Positions 11,714-23,184 of a stretch of 64,000 bases of DNA are shown here, one piece after another. The DNA is taken from assembly GCA_905160935.1 (NCBI GenBank), contig CAJHZI010000679.1, positions 50,001-114,000 of the forward strand. Reading direction: 5' to 3'. A model generated the notes under the pieces. That model made no database searches. It was not told the DNA's origin and saw only the letters and a program-made list of their open reading frames with translations. Position 1 is the stretch's first letter. Every line of letters begins with the position of its first letter. A program made the position numbers and the translations under genes. Origin of the DNA: Enchytraeus crypticus (taxonomy: Eukaryota > Annelida > Clitellata > Enchytraeida > Enchytraeidae).

Positions 11714-12223
11714 CAGTGGTTAAAGTAGGCGGGATCCCGTAGGATCTGCGATCCAGGGCCCATAGATTGTAAGCAATAGAGCTCCCACAACAATTTTGTT
11801 AAATTTTCTAGCGGAATCTCTTAAAAGACTTGGGGGATCTCATAATACTCTATCGATCCGGTTTCAGAAAAAAATTAAATGGCGCTTATCCTAGATATCC
11901 CCACAAAATAGCAAGAATTGTTGTAAGAAATGTAGAGATTGTAGTTTTCGCAAAAATTTCCTTATTTTTAAATTTTCTTAATGTATATTTTTGCATAATT
12001 GTAAATTTGAAATTTACTATTATCTGATTAAATTTGGTGCATTCTCAATTAATTATATATAATCTGGTCTAATATTAATGGCTCGCAGAGTCGCACATGA
12101 TGTATGGGGCCCGGATGTTATTCTATGGGGCCCGGAAGAAATTTTTAGGGGCCCAGAAGAAATCTTAGTGGCCCGGATAATTTTTAGGGATCCCGCTACA
12201 GAAAATTTATACTTTAACCACTG
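11714..12223. mobile_element. 510-bp non-autonomous DNA transposon (MITE-like)
   Basis: A perfect 14-bp terminal inverted repeat bounds the element: CAGTGGTTAAAGTA at 11714 and its complement ending at 12223. A second inverted match (gcgggatccc) lies just inside. Subterminal GGGGCCC-type motifs recur at the right end. The termini and motif richness resemble hAT-type MITEs, but the flanking 8-mers do not match, so the superfamily is open. There is no transposase. Confidence 0.55.
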
Positions 12224-12710
12224 GTAATACGTTTCTGTACTAGAGACAAATCTGGCTCTGAGATAGTTTGTCAAAATCTTATTGCTTAGCTATCTCTTAC
12301 GTCGCGCACATTAAGCGATAAATCTCTTCATAACTAGTCGGGCACAATCCCTGCACTGAATCCCAGGAAAAATCTTTCCCTTGCAGGACTCACCGTGTGA
12401 CGGATGCAGGATTTGACAGGAAGTCCAGGCATTGACGGATAGCTGTGTGCTTAGTCTAATCTTTGGTTTATGTATGCGCGAGATAAGCTAAACGCAGCTC
12501 AAGTGTGATAGCGTGCATGATGCTACGCACATCTCTTATCTAACAGGGCAGCTTTATCTGCCTTTCTCGTTGTTTCTGTAGTCTCTACCTTTATACTTCC
12601 ATACCTTCTACACCGTATCTCTCCAACTATTTTCATTGTTTCACTAAACTTATCGATTTGTTTTTCTCTGTTTCTATGTGATGGATTTTCCAGCGTTTGA
12701 CTTTCCAATG

Positions 12711-12752
12711 TAAAGCTGGTAAAGCTTAGATTAACGTCAGTTTCCTCTATGT
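12711..12752 (-). mobile_element. SINE family A, 3'-end fragment
   Basis: About 40 bp of the family A 3' end: aagctggtaaagcttagatt then aacgtcagtttcctc. Confidence 0.65.
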
Positions 12753-12875
12753 CTTGTTAGTTATTCTTAAATCTCCTCCAGTCATTTGCTAGTTACTCGT
12801 TTTGTCGTTGTCTCTTTCCCAATTTTTCCTAGCTATGCATGTTTTATTTGACATTGAGAAATCTCTTCAAAGGTC

Positions 12876-12878
<3 letters not shown>

Positions 12879-12924
<46 letters not shown>
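12879..12924. repeat. (ta)n microsatellite
   Basis: Pure TA tract. Confidence 0.9.
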
Positions 12925-12927
<3 letters not shown>

Positions 12928-14187
12928 TATATATTTACAAACTAAAATGTTAGTAAGTTTAAAAGTTAAAGGCTATCTTACGTTTTCAACACGGTCGCTC
13001 TATATCATCATCATCATCGTTATCTTCCCTTCATTCTATTTACGGCTAAATAATAAATACTAAATAAAACAGTTGAATGCTCTACGAAAATATGTTATCA
13101 ATCATGCACGAGACGAGAGTAAATAAAACCCATTAGTAATTATAAGAACGTTGTTTGTATGATGCGCAAATACAAATAAAATAGTTTTTGCTCACAAGTG
13201 TAAACAATTGCATTAGTACTTTATCTCATATCGTTACAGAAATAAGGACAGTGTGCACCATTTCTCAAGGTTTGCTACATGTGTCAAAGACTCTCGGGCG
13301 GAGTTTTTTAAACATGGCCTACCGCACCGGGCAAGCATTCTACCAGCTAGACCATCTAACAGATAGGCCCATATGGTGAGGTATTAGCCTATTAGGTAGA
13401 CCTATTTCTACCGGTCAATCGCTAAACGTAACTTACTGAACGTCTACATGTATGAGCTGCACGTACCTGCAACAATAAGCTATCAGGCATCCACAAGTCT
13501 TCCGCAAGTCTTCTGGAAGGAATTTGTCGGGATAAACCAATCCTGCTGTAACACTGAGCAGAGAGAGATTTCATTGTCAGGAAGTTAAGTGCTTAGAGAG
13601 ATCCTGGCTCATGAATGCACATGAGGCCGAGAACATTCCTGACTCAGACAATCCTGTTAGGGATTTCGAAATCCTTAGCGGGGGTTCTATACTGTAATCC
13701 ATCTGAGCAAATCCGATACTTAATTTAAATATCAACTTTAGTTTTAAAAATTTTAGTTTTAAAATATTAGTTATTTCAAGCGGTATATATTTATATATCA
13801 TATATATTTGCTCCTTATATATTTTATATAAGTCTACATGTATATTTATATTTACATATTATATATTTTGCGGTATATATTTGTATTTATTTCAAGTTAT
13901 ATAAACGTACAATGACACTACATACGGTAAAGTCTAGTTTATGCAAGACCATGACGGAGTTGTGAGCAAATGTTGATAAAACACTGTATCTATTGAAAAG
14001 TGTCGCAAAATAGACAGTATCAAAACAAAATTGAGAACCAAATTCAACCAATGAATGTTGTGAATTTAATTACCCTACAAACAAAGGGTCAATAATAGAA
14101 ATCAATAATTAATTAGTAGCTAATGGGCCTACATGTAAGAATTAATTAATAATTATTTTATGTGTATTACTGTTTGAGGTTTTTGTA

Positions 14188-14316
<129 letters not shown>

Positions 14317-14835
14317 GCGTATATTTTGTGTGTATTTAGCATATTTTGAAGCATTCATCGTCTCAATCAATCACAGAGCAGACACGCAAGTGGTTTGGGG
14401 AATCACAATTCTCAGAAAAGCTCTAGAAATCATACTCTCACCTCTCTGTCAATAACACAACATTGAGAAGACTGCTTTTATTTCTTATCGTTTTCATAGC
14501 TGTGTATTTCTTTGATATTGTTATCTTATACTTTTACAATTATTTTCATGTTTTAAGCCAATTAAATTGGCTAACGATATTAAATTTGCTCATGATTTTT
14601 CATTTTGCAGTCTGCTTTGTAATCTCAATCCTAAAATTTATAAATCTTCGTTTATATCAAATCATTCTGACAACCTCAGCTAGATGACATACGAACATAC
14701 GAGCTGAAAACACACGAACAAACTTGCAATACATATGTGGAATTACTTGCACATTAATGCAAATACAAATAATATAGTTTACACAGAGACTAAATTAGTT
14801 ATAATTTATTAGAGTCATCTTGAGTAAGTTAAGTT

Positions 14836-15078
14836 AAGTTAACACGCATTATAGTGAAATGATCAACTATGTTGATATCTATCACTTTTTAACACCACAT
14901 GTTTAATCCGTTAGGCAAATTAGTCCATTTTCCGTGTAACCAGTCCAGTGAATGTCCGAGATTTTAATCTCGGATCAGCGCTGCTGGGATTCGAACCCAC
15001 GAGGGTTCAATTCACCAATGAATCTGTCATTTAAAAGTTCATGACATTATCCATTGCGCTATTGAGACATTCAAATTA
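14836..15078 (-). mobile_element. SINE family B (tRNA-derived), full copy
   Basis: Family B is about 235 bp. Its tRNA-like head runs through tagcgcaatggataatgtca and a canonical B box, gggttcgaatccc. The body reads actggttacacggaaaatgg and the end reads gttgatcatttcactataat. This copy is inverted. It is not a functional tRNA because no cloverleaf closes around the boxes. Confidence 0.85.
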
Positions 15079-15184
15079 TTGAGTATCATGCGAGTTTTAA
15101 AGATTTTATCAATCAAAGAGTTTCCTTAGTCGGGAATGCATAGCTTCTTTAGCAAGGTGTCTTTTCGTTTCATATGAACGTTGG

Positions 15185-15404
15185 TTATTTGATAGCCGTG
15201 GTGCTAATAGCTGTGATGCTAATAGCTGTTATGCTAATAGCCGTGTTACTAATAGCCGTGATGCTAATAGCCGTGGTGCTAATAGCCGTTGCGCTAATAG
15301 TCGTGATGCTAATAGCCGTGGTGCTAATAGCCATGGTGTTAATAGCCATGGTTCTAATAGCCGTTGTGCTAATAGCCACGGTGCTAATAGCCATGGTGCT
15401 ATAG
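15185..15404 (+). repeat. 15-bp minisatellite
   Basis: About 15 copies of gctaatagccgtggt. The unit length is divisible by three and lacks stops in several frames, so long repetitive peptides appear on both strands. These are products of the repeat rather than genes. Confidence 0.9.
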
Positions 15405-15629
15405 CCCCATTCTGTCGTGGAGACAGAAGCCTAACTCCATCCATTGGCAGCTTTTTATTCAGAGAACTGGATCTCAGACAATTCAGTTTACTCTTTGCTG
15501 AGGTCAGGATCTGAGAGATAAACAATTTCAAAACTGGAGACGAAGGTACTATGTCTATAGTGTTCCTTGAAAATCTCTTATATTTTTTAAATATGATTAT
15601 AAATTTTAACATGCATTTAGATCTAATCT

Positions 15630-15668
15630 CTATCCTTGTGCGCTGCCTATTAGCAGGTCCACGGCAAA
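15630..15668 (-). mobile_element. SINE family E, 3'-end fragment
   Basis: gcgctgcctattagcaggtc is the complement of the family E 3' module. Confidence 0.45.
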
Positions 15669-16234
15669 AAATCTAGCATTTTAGACCTAATCTCAAAGTA
15701 ATTGTTAAATATTAAAAAAGCTATTTCCTTCCGTCCGAATTTACTTCCGTCTCATTGATTTTTCTAATATCTTTGTCAGCTGACTAAAAACCTGCTCAGA
15801 TTCGTCTAACAATGTACAGCTTCTTAAAGCAGATCTACTCTAAATAAAGAAACAAAACGGACAGAATGTTTGATATTACCTGAAAACAGAAAGGAACTTT
15901 AAAATGTGATCAATTTATTATATTTTAGGTTAATTGTGAGTCCGCCAAAACCCAAATTATCTTCGTAATTTCTGTTTCAGAAGATCCAATAGTTCAAGTT
16001 ACAATGTTCACCAATTGGCACTTTTTCAAGGCATCATAGAAGTTTTACATTTACATTGTTTAAAAATAAAATAAAATTTTTATTTAAGCGCATTTAACAA
16101 AAAGTTAACAGGCAATAGAAAGGGTTCAAGCTTTAGTTTCCACATGCCATTCTTGTGCGTTAGAGGATTAGTTTATATGAAATATCGACGGTGTTTCATA
16201 GTTATGTTCTCAATTTGTTCCCAACTCAGCGTTA

Positions 16235-16368
16235 TAATGAGGTAAAATCAATGCAAACTCGAGTTTCATCTCTCGAAAGCGAAATCAATGACGGACTAGT
16301 CCAATATTTGAACCAACACATATCCGCGATCGGATATCTGACCGACATCGACACTGCTTCAGCCAGTG
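16235..16368 (-). mobile_element. SINE family A, old diverged copy
   Basis: The family A order is preserved (tctcgaaagcg, gacgg, atttgaacc, cgcgatcggatatct) with many substitutions. Confidence 0.6.
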
Positions 16369-17484
16369 TCGGCGATGTTGTTAAATTTAAATTTTGATTG
16401 GTGAATTAGAATTTAAATTATTAGGTGAATTTGATCCTCACAACTCTTTAGATCACTGAAGCCTGGCACTTAACGATGAAGTAAAGAATGACTCATCACT
16501 GCTCCGCTGTGAGATACCGTATTCAAATGACGTCAGAGCCAAACTTTTATAGCTCACAAGCGTCTGATTGTTCCAGTGCACAGAGATAATAAAGCAGAAA
16601 ATAACCAGCTATAGAATTAAGCGGCATTAATCCAAGGCCATTTCTTTTAATGTTCTTATTATGACTTATACAAAAGTTGACTGACCGGTTAGAGTTACAG
16701 ATGAAAGCCAAAAAGCGCTGTAAGGAACAACTGGAAAAATTGGCATAGTTTGTAAATGATGATTAAAACTTTTCGATTATTCTAAATATAATCGGTAGAA
16801 ATGTTTCACTAATACCTACATTTGACTAATTAAAAGTTCATTGTAAATTATTATTAACAAACTGAAATAAACGTGAAATACTCTATAACTAATTTAAATA
16901 CTCCTTTGCGCAGTGTATGTTAGGAGAAATTATACTGGTTTAAAGTCGAGTGTTTAGACTGGGTCACGTTAGCTTGGATGGACGGAAGGGACAGACAATA
17001 AGTGATCCAATGTTATTTTCATTTCATTTACCATTAAACATTCTTCTTCACAATATTCCTGCTGTTGGACAATAGTATCAAGCCATTAGAAGCGAAATAG
17101 AGGTCCCAAATCATGACTTATTTTGAAATAAATAAACAATATAATTAAAGTTACCGGCACCGGATATTTAATGTATAACAGATATAGTTTGGTAACATCG
17201 CCTGGTAAAACTATTTATTGAGACACTCCGTCAGTAAATTTGCAATGTACTGAAAAAATGAGATTATTTAATTGCATTTCTCAATTTATTTAAAAAAGAA
17301 ATATATTTCCTTTTAAATAGGTCGATTCGTGACGTGGTGATATTTTGCTTTCAGTGACATGGTACTCTTGCCTTACGACAGGAATGTTGTAAAGCGATTT
17401 GCAATGATAAATGAACTGAGAATAACATGGCATCACTTTTTGTCTATCCCTTCCAGAGACATTATATTAAGAATGTCCTAATAG

Positions 17485-17712
17485 CGTAGGGGTAACGTCA
17501 TTAAGTTTTAAATAAGAGATCCCGAGGTGAACTGAACCCTAGCGGGTTCGAATCCCAGCCGCGCTAATCTGAGAGTATAATCTATATTCACTGGACTGGT
17601 TACACGGAAAATGGTCTAAATGGCCGAACGGTTTAAATATGTGGTATTAAAAATGATAGACATCAACACAGTTGATTAGTGATTGATTATATCACTATAA
17701 TGCGAGTTTACG
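17485..17712 (+). mobile_element. SINE family B, full copy
   Basis: Head tagcgtaggggtaacgtcat, B box gggttcgaatccc, body ctggttacacggaaaatggt and end atcactataatgcgag are present. Confidence 0.85.
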
Positions 17713-17999
17713 TTTTAGGTTTTAAGCCAAAGATCAAGACTACACTATGCGTGTTTAATGTAAGATATTTCAATTCAGTAAGTGCGAAGAAAAACATAAG
17801 TTAGTTGTTACTATGGACCTCCCTTCAATAAGCCAGGAGAGAAAAACAGAGCAGACTATGAAGAGAGTGAGGGAGAGATAGAAATAGACAGACAGTAACG
17901 AAGAGACAAGAGAGATAAAAATAGACAAATTGTGATGAAGAGAATGAGAGTGAGATAAAAATAGGATTATGACGAAGATACTGTGATGAAAAGAGAGAG

Positions 18000-18020
18000 A
18001 GAAAACAGGCAGACTGTGAT

Positions 18021-18059
<39 letters not shown>

Positions 18060-18060
18060 T
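18000..18060. repeat. (ag)n-rich low-complexity tract
   Basis: The core of a longer purine-rich region (17840-18080). Confidence 0.85.
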
Positions 18061-18262
18061 AAAGAGACAGACAGCGAAGAGATAGAAAGTGTGAGACATA
18101 AACGAGAAGTGTAAATTGTGTAACAGAACACTGTGTTGTCTGTGGTAAGCTGATACCATGCACTGTCCGACCTCTTAAAAATAAAGCGAAAGAGTCATTG
18201 AATGCAGTAGGGTCATAGTAAAATGAAAATTTTGCTAAACTATGTCAGCATTAGACATTTTT

Positions 18263-18390
18263 TGGCTGGAGCCAGTGGTGCAGTCGTTAAGATACTCGAC
18301 AGCGGATCAGTAGGTGTGGGATTCAAATCCTGGGCTCGCCCGTCACTGACATCGCTTTTGAGTGAGGAAACTGACGTTAACCTTGGCTTT
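18263..18390 (+). mobile_element. SINE family A, full copy
   Basis: Head ggctggagccagtggtgcag, B box attcaaatcc and tail gaggaaactgacgttaacct are present. Confidence 0.85.
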
Positions 18391-19139
18391 AAAATCATTC
18401 GACGCATCAGTCTGTGTTCTACTTGGCAACAGATCAAATATTGAAACGAAAGATTCCGAGCTCAAAACTCATCAGTATCTTCGCACGTAATACTGAAACC
18501 ATGGATTTAGAAGCTGCTTCGTTTATTGCAAGTCAAATCTCTTTTGCAAGGTGGCAGCATTCGTTACCCCTTGGTTTAACTTCAGATCTTTTAGGACAGT
18601 GCCCGGTGTTATCATAACATCCCGGCTATGTGTCTTAAATAGAGAAAAAAAAAAAAAAAAAAAATATGCTACCATATTTAATTTTATATATTTGAAATAC
18701 TACAATTATCTACATAAAAGTCAATTTTTAAGATAATACAACATTTTTATACAATGTACTGTTAATAAAAAAGTAAACAGTTTTGACGCTCCCTTAAATA
18801 GAAATACTGTACAAATGACAATTTACATTAAACTTTGAACAACTTTGATCTTACGTATCTATATTGTAAGTACGTTATAGCTTGTCAAATAAAAAGAGTC
18901 AATATCGAAGTATGTCATAATAAAGTAAAATATTTAACTGAAACTTTAGCTATAAATATTTCTTTGCATAATTACTACATGTCCGCTAACTGCTACTGGG
19001 TAAATGAAATAAAACAACATAAAATGACACAATCACGTATGATGTACGTTAATTAGAAGCTTCTCTAAGAAATAATTATTTAAAACTAAACTGAATAGCG
19101 TAGAAATTATACAAAGCGCATTTATCTATTTTATCTCAA

Positions 19140-19312
19140 CTAATGGCCGAATAGTTAAGCACTCAGACTGTGAGTCATAGATCTACACTTCAAAATCAAC
19201 GCTCGGTGCTCTCTGATGCCGCTTTGAGAGAAGAAACTGACTTATACTCAGCATTTACTGTCTGGTAGTCCCCAACCCCGACACTTCTGCTTAACCAGCT
19301 ACATTTAGAAAT
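19140..19312 (+). mobile_element. possible further tRNA-derived SINE
   Basis: An A-box-like atggccgaatagttaagcac and a weak B box are followed by gagagaagaaactgacttat, which resembles the family A tail. This is a single diverged copy. Confidence 0.35.
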
Positions 19313-19786
19313 TAACCGAGTAACAAGATATACACCGTGCACCGCAAATAAGGATACCAAAATAAAAATCAGGAAAACTTCCCCAAGTGGTGTTGAATAT
19401 CATATTTATGGTAAACTGCTAGCTAAAAGAATTTATATTCAGTTATCGTAAATATAAAATAAAAATATAACTATTTATTTTGCAGATTTTAAGCACACTT
19501 GATGATCAGCAGGCACTGTTGCAGTGGGTTAAGTTTTGAAAACATCTTATAGAGTAAACCTGGCTTTTGAGAGTTTAATTCTTCATAAATGTATCATCAG
19601 ATCGAATACTGTTTGTTTGATGAACACAGAAGTTATAAACCTAGAAGAGACGAGGCGGCGTCAAGGCACATAGAATATACTGAGCAGCGTAATACTGAAC
19701 ATAAGAACCTGGCAGCTGCGTAAACGAGTTGTTAACTAGAAATCAGGATACTGACGACATGTAGAAATCAGTACTAAATACTAATT

Positions 19787-19950
19787 AAATACTAATTAAT
19801 ATCAGTATTTTGTTAAATACTAATTAATATCAGTATTTTGTTAAATACTAATTAATATCAGTATTTTGTTAAATACTAATTAATATCAGTATTTTGTTAA
19901 ATACTAATTAATATCAGTATTTTGTTAAATACTAATTAATATCAGTATTT
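19787..19950 (+). repeat. 28-bp hairpin-containing minisatellite
   Basis: About six near-identical copies of aaatactaattaatatcag plus tattttgtt. Each unit contains the inverted pair AATACT/AGTATT. Confidence 0.9.
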
Positions 19951-21083
19951 TTCATAATAATTTAACGTTTTGGCGCTGTGTAAACCTTGCAATTCATACG
20001 ACATCAATACATAGAAAAGAAACAAAGACAAGCAGGCCAAGTAAAAGATTGCCAGATAGTCTTTATATGAACAAACATGGACGAACTGTTTAAGCATCAT
20101 CACCTTAATTATAAAGCTTTTTATTATTATTTTTTATCAATAATAATAGGCCTAACTACTTACTACCTGTAGTTAGCATTGATTAATTATTTTGCATCAC
20201 TAAAATGCACAGACTACGTACAGCGAGCATAACTACATGTATGTTATATATGCATGTGTAATTGTGTACAAAATGTATATTTAAACAGCTTATCTCCTTT
20301 TATTCAAGAGTTTTTATTTTACCAAAAGCATTAGGAGAATGAGAACTGTTAAAATGCATGCAATGCATTATTGCGCTGTTAAGTACAATAATTCAAAGCA
20401 GCAAATCAAATCAAAGTAACTGATTATAAAACTGAAATCTAGCCTATAAAAAAACAACCTGTCTGGGCACCAAGTCTAAGAATGAAATAAATCGAGCAAT
20501 AGTTAACACTTCTCAATAAGATCAAGTAATTCTTAACTGAAAACGTTGATAATACAGAGAAAATGAACGTAAGTCGAGAAGCGTGCTACGATTACTCTAT
20601 GCCTACTATATCATACTCTATCTACAAGCATATTCAACCAACACTACTTTGTAAAAAATCAAAGAGACGTAGAAGATGATTCTTAAGAAACAGATTCCTT
20701 CCAATTACTAATGGTAACCGAACCGTCATGTACATGCTTAAATAAAGTTTGTAAATAATGATAACATTAATAAATTATTTAGAATAATAATAATTAATTA
20801 CTATATTACACTTAAGCTGATATCTAATAAAGCGTCATTTAGATAAATTTTAAGTGCAACTTTGAAAACAGCTTTATTACACATTTACGATATCTTTAAT
20901 TTACGATGCACTCACTATTTCAAAGGGTTTTGGCACTTGTTTTCAAATATCTGCAATCACAAATCAATCAATTGCAGTAGTAGATGCAGAATTCATTTAC
21001 CACACAATGCCTGTTAAATTAAAAAGTAGACTTTACTGAAAATTACAGCATAAAACCTTCACAGATTTTATATTTGATTTACT

Positions 21084-21705
21084 GATTATTATTATGTTCG
21101 TTTATTACATGACATACCGCAGAAAAAGTACACACACACAAATGGCAATATAGAAAGTAATAAACATACGCAGACATTGTCTAAAAAAACTTAATAAGAG
21201 TCTTTATATAGCATTCTAATTATAAAGTTCTTATCCATCAAAGGTGTGCGCTTAGTTGGTAAAGAGAAAGGGTGAGCCCTATCCCTGAGCTTAAAGTTAA
21301 AATTATCTTTAAGCGGCGGAAGAAGCCGGTGCAGGACATGCTGTTTGTTACTGATGATAGCGTTAAACAATTTCTCATCTGCATCGGCAGCGATATCCGC
21401 AAAAGATCGTACTCCATCAGAGAAGTTACATCTTGTAGCCTTCCTGAGGAAGGCTTCAAGGCGTTCACTCTCGGAAGAACCAACATAACCCCACCAAAAT
21501 TGCGATGCATATGTTAACTTGGAGAGTACAATAGATTTAAAGATAGTGACAATTAGGTCAGAATTAAGACCTTTTGATTTTAGAGTGCGAATGGCAAAAA
21601 GATCAGAAGAGCAACTGCTAATTATATCATCCACGTGGACAGAAAAAGAGAAGTGTAACACCTAAGCACTTCAAGGTGTTGACTCTGACAATTCCATCTA
21701 GGAGC
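21084..21705 (-). mobile_element. 5'-truncated non-LTR retrotransposon, RT C-terminus and 3' end
   Basis: The largest frame (21191-21661) encodes the C-terminal part of a LINE reverse transcriptase ORF, with LNSDLIVTIFKSIVLSKLTY and SERLEAFLRKATRCNF. These are typical of the region after the RT palm in Jockey/CR1/L2-type elements. A frameshift near 21650 separates it from a short upstream stretch with the RT motif LKCLGV. Downstream lie a stop, a short 3' UTR with AATAAA and a terminal (ATA)n tract. Most of the element is missing, so it is dead. Confidence 0.8.
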
Positions 21706-21778
21706 GATTAAATAAAAGTTAATGACACACAAACGAGAGTATTAAAATAGTAGAACATAATAAAGCAAGACAAGATGT

Positions 21779-21993
21779 GACGGATGCATACGCCAACTCT
21801 ATAGAGATTTACTTAAAACATGACACATGCATACGCCAACTCTATAGAGATTTACTTAAAACATGACACATGCATACGCCAACTCTATAGAGATTTACTT
21901 AAAACATGACACATGCATACGCCAACTCTATAGAGATTTACTTAAAACATGACACATGCATACGCCAACTCTATAGAGATTTACTTAAAACAT
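21779..21993 (+). repeat. 43-bp satellite, five copies
   Basis: Five almost identical units in 215 bp, each containing the palindrome ctctatagag. They lie just beyond the 5' truncation point of the LINE. There are no unique spacers, so this is not a CRISPR array. Confidence 0.95.
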
Positions 21994-22721
21994 GTGATTT
22001 GTCAACTCTTAACAGAAAATATACGACTAAGCAGTTCTATCAGATATAAATTTCTGTGATGATATCCGTATATTTGCAGAGAATCTTAGAAAAAGCGGTA
22101 CAAAGTCATGATATTGCTTCATACGATACGTGATACATTACTAGTAACAAACGACACCTACAAACTAAGCAGCTAATAACTGACTTAAATACAAAGCCAA
22201 AAGACTCCAAAAGGCAAGAAATTATATTACGATAAAGAAAACCATATTATAGTATCCTATATTATTATATGCATTAATAATACTACATGCTATTATTAGA
22301 ATTTCTTATAATTATAATTAATATAAAGTCAATAAATCACTACACAATTAAACTTGAAAAAGGCCACCCAGCTGTTTAAACTAATACAGTACAAGATTGC
22401 GCAATAGTTACCTATCAAGAAATGTCACGCGGGAATGTTATTAAAATATTAACATGTAAACTGAAGCAAATCGACATGTACTTAGCCAGATCTCCTACAT
22501 GTAAATAAAAAAGGCTTATAGTTCTTTACATTTGAAGCTTAAATTCTTAATCGTGTTGAACTACTGAACCTAAAAATCTCCATGTACTGGAAAAAATAAA
22601 AGTTTAAATTGAGCACGAGAACTATTTATCAGATAACGACGCCATTACACCGGCAAACCGATCAGCTTCTAGATTTAGTATCAACCCAGCTATATCTCAC
22701 AGCGGATCTGAGTGAATCTTA

Positions 22722-22965
22722 ACACAGCTTCTGAGCTTAAAAGAGTCGTAAGCAGCAGCAGCTACACAGCTGAGCTTATAGGAGTGGTAAGCAGCAGCTA
22801 CACAGCTGAGCTTACAGGAGTAAGCAGCAGATGCAGCTACACAGCTAAGCTTATAAGAGTCGTAAGCAGCAGCAGCAGCTACACAGCTGAGCTTATAGGA
22901 GTCGTAAGCAGCAGCAGCAGCTACACAGCTGAGCTTATAAGAGTGTAAGCAGCAGCTGTATCAAC
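22722..22965 (+). repeat. CAG-rich minisatellite in the 3' flank of the CDK5RAP2-like gene
   Basis: About six units of roughly 36-39 bp, each with agcagcagctacacagctga then gcttata. Read on the minus strand, each unit carries an acceptor-like TGTGTAG|CTG. It lies 140-390 nt below the stop codon. Confidence 0.8.
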
Positions 22966-23107
22966 ACAGCTTGTAGGCGCCAGATCATTCTCTTATACGT
23001 GCCGTAGCCTCATCATCCACTTGTAACAGATGCTAAGCTCAACCCTGTGAAATGCAGTCGAGACGGTCTAACCGATGCGTCGTGGCGTGGCTCAGACCTG
23101 AGCAATA

Positions 23108-23184
23108 CTAGCGCGTATCATCAGCAGCATGGGCTTGTTCGAGATTCTGACGAGACTTGCGTAAAACCTCGTGCGTCTTTGTAA
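23108..23184 (-). CDS. CDK5RAP2: CDK5RAP2-like exon 25 (stop)
   Basis: The acceptor GTGTAG|TT joins exon 24 in phase 1. It encodes THEVLRKSRQNLEQAHAADD then TR and TAG at 23108-23110. Confidence 0.88.

Noticed and set aside
13280..13385. Minus-strand tRNA-like A box (tggtctagctggtagaatgc)
   Set aside because: There is no B box or cloverleaf; at best it is a decayed SINE head, so it is not annotated.
14836..15078. tRNA gene (canonical B box gggttcgaatccc)
   Set aside because: The same 235-bp sequence recurs several times with a conserved non-tRNA body, and no acceptor stem closes. It is a tRNA-derived SINE.
21779..21993. Possible CRISPR-like array
   Set aside because: The units are contiguous with no unique spacers, and the genome is eukaryotic.
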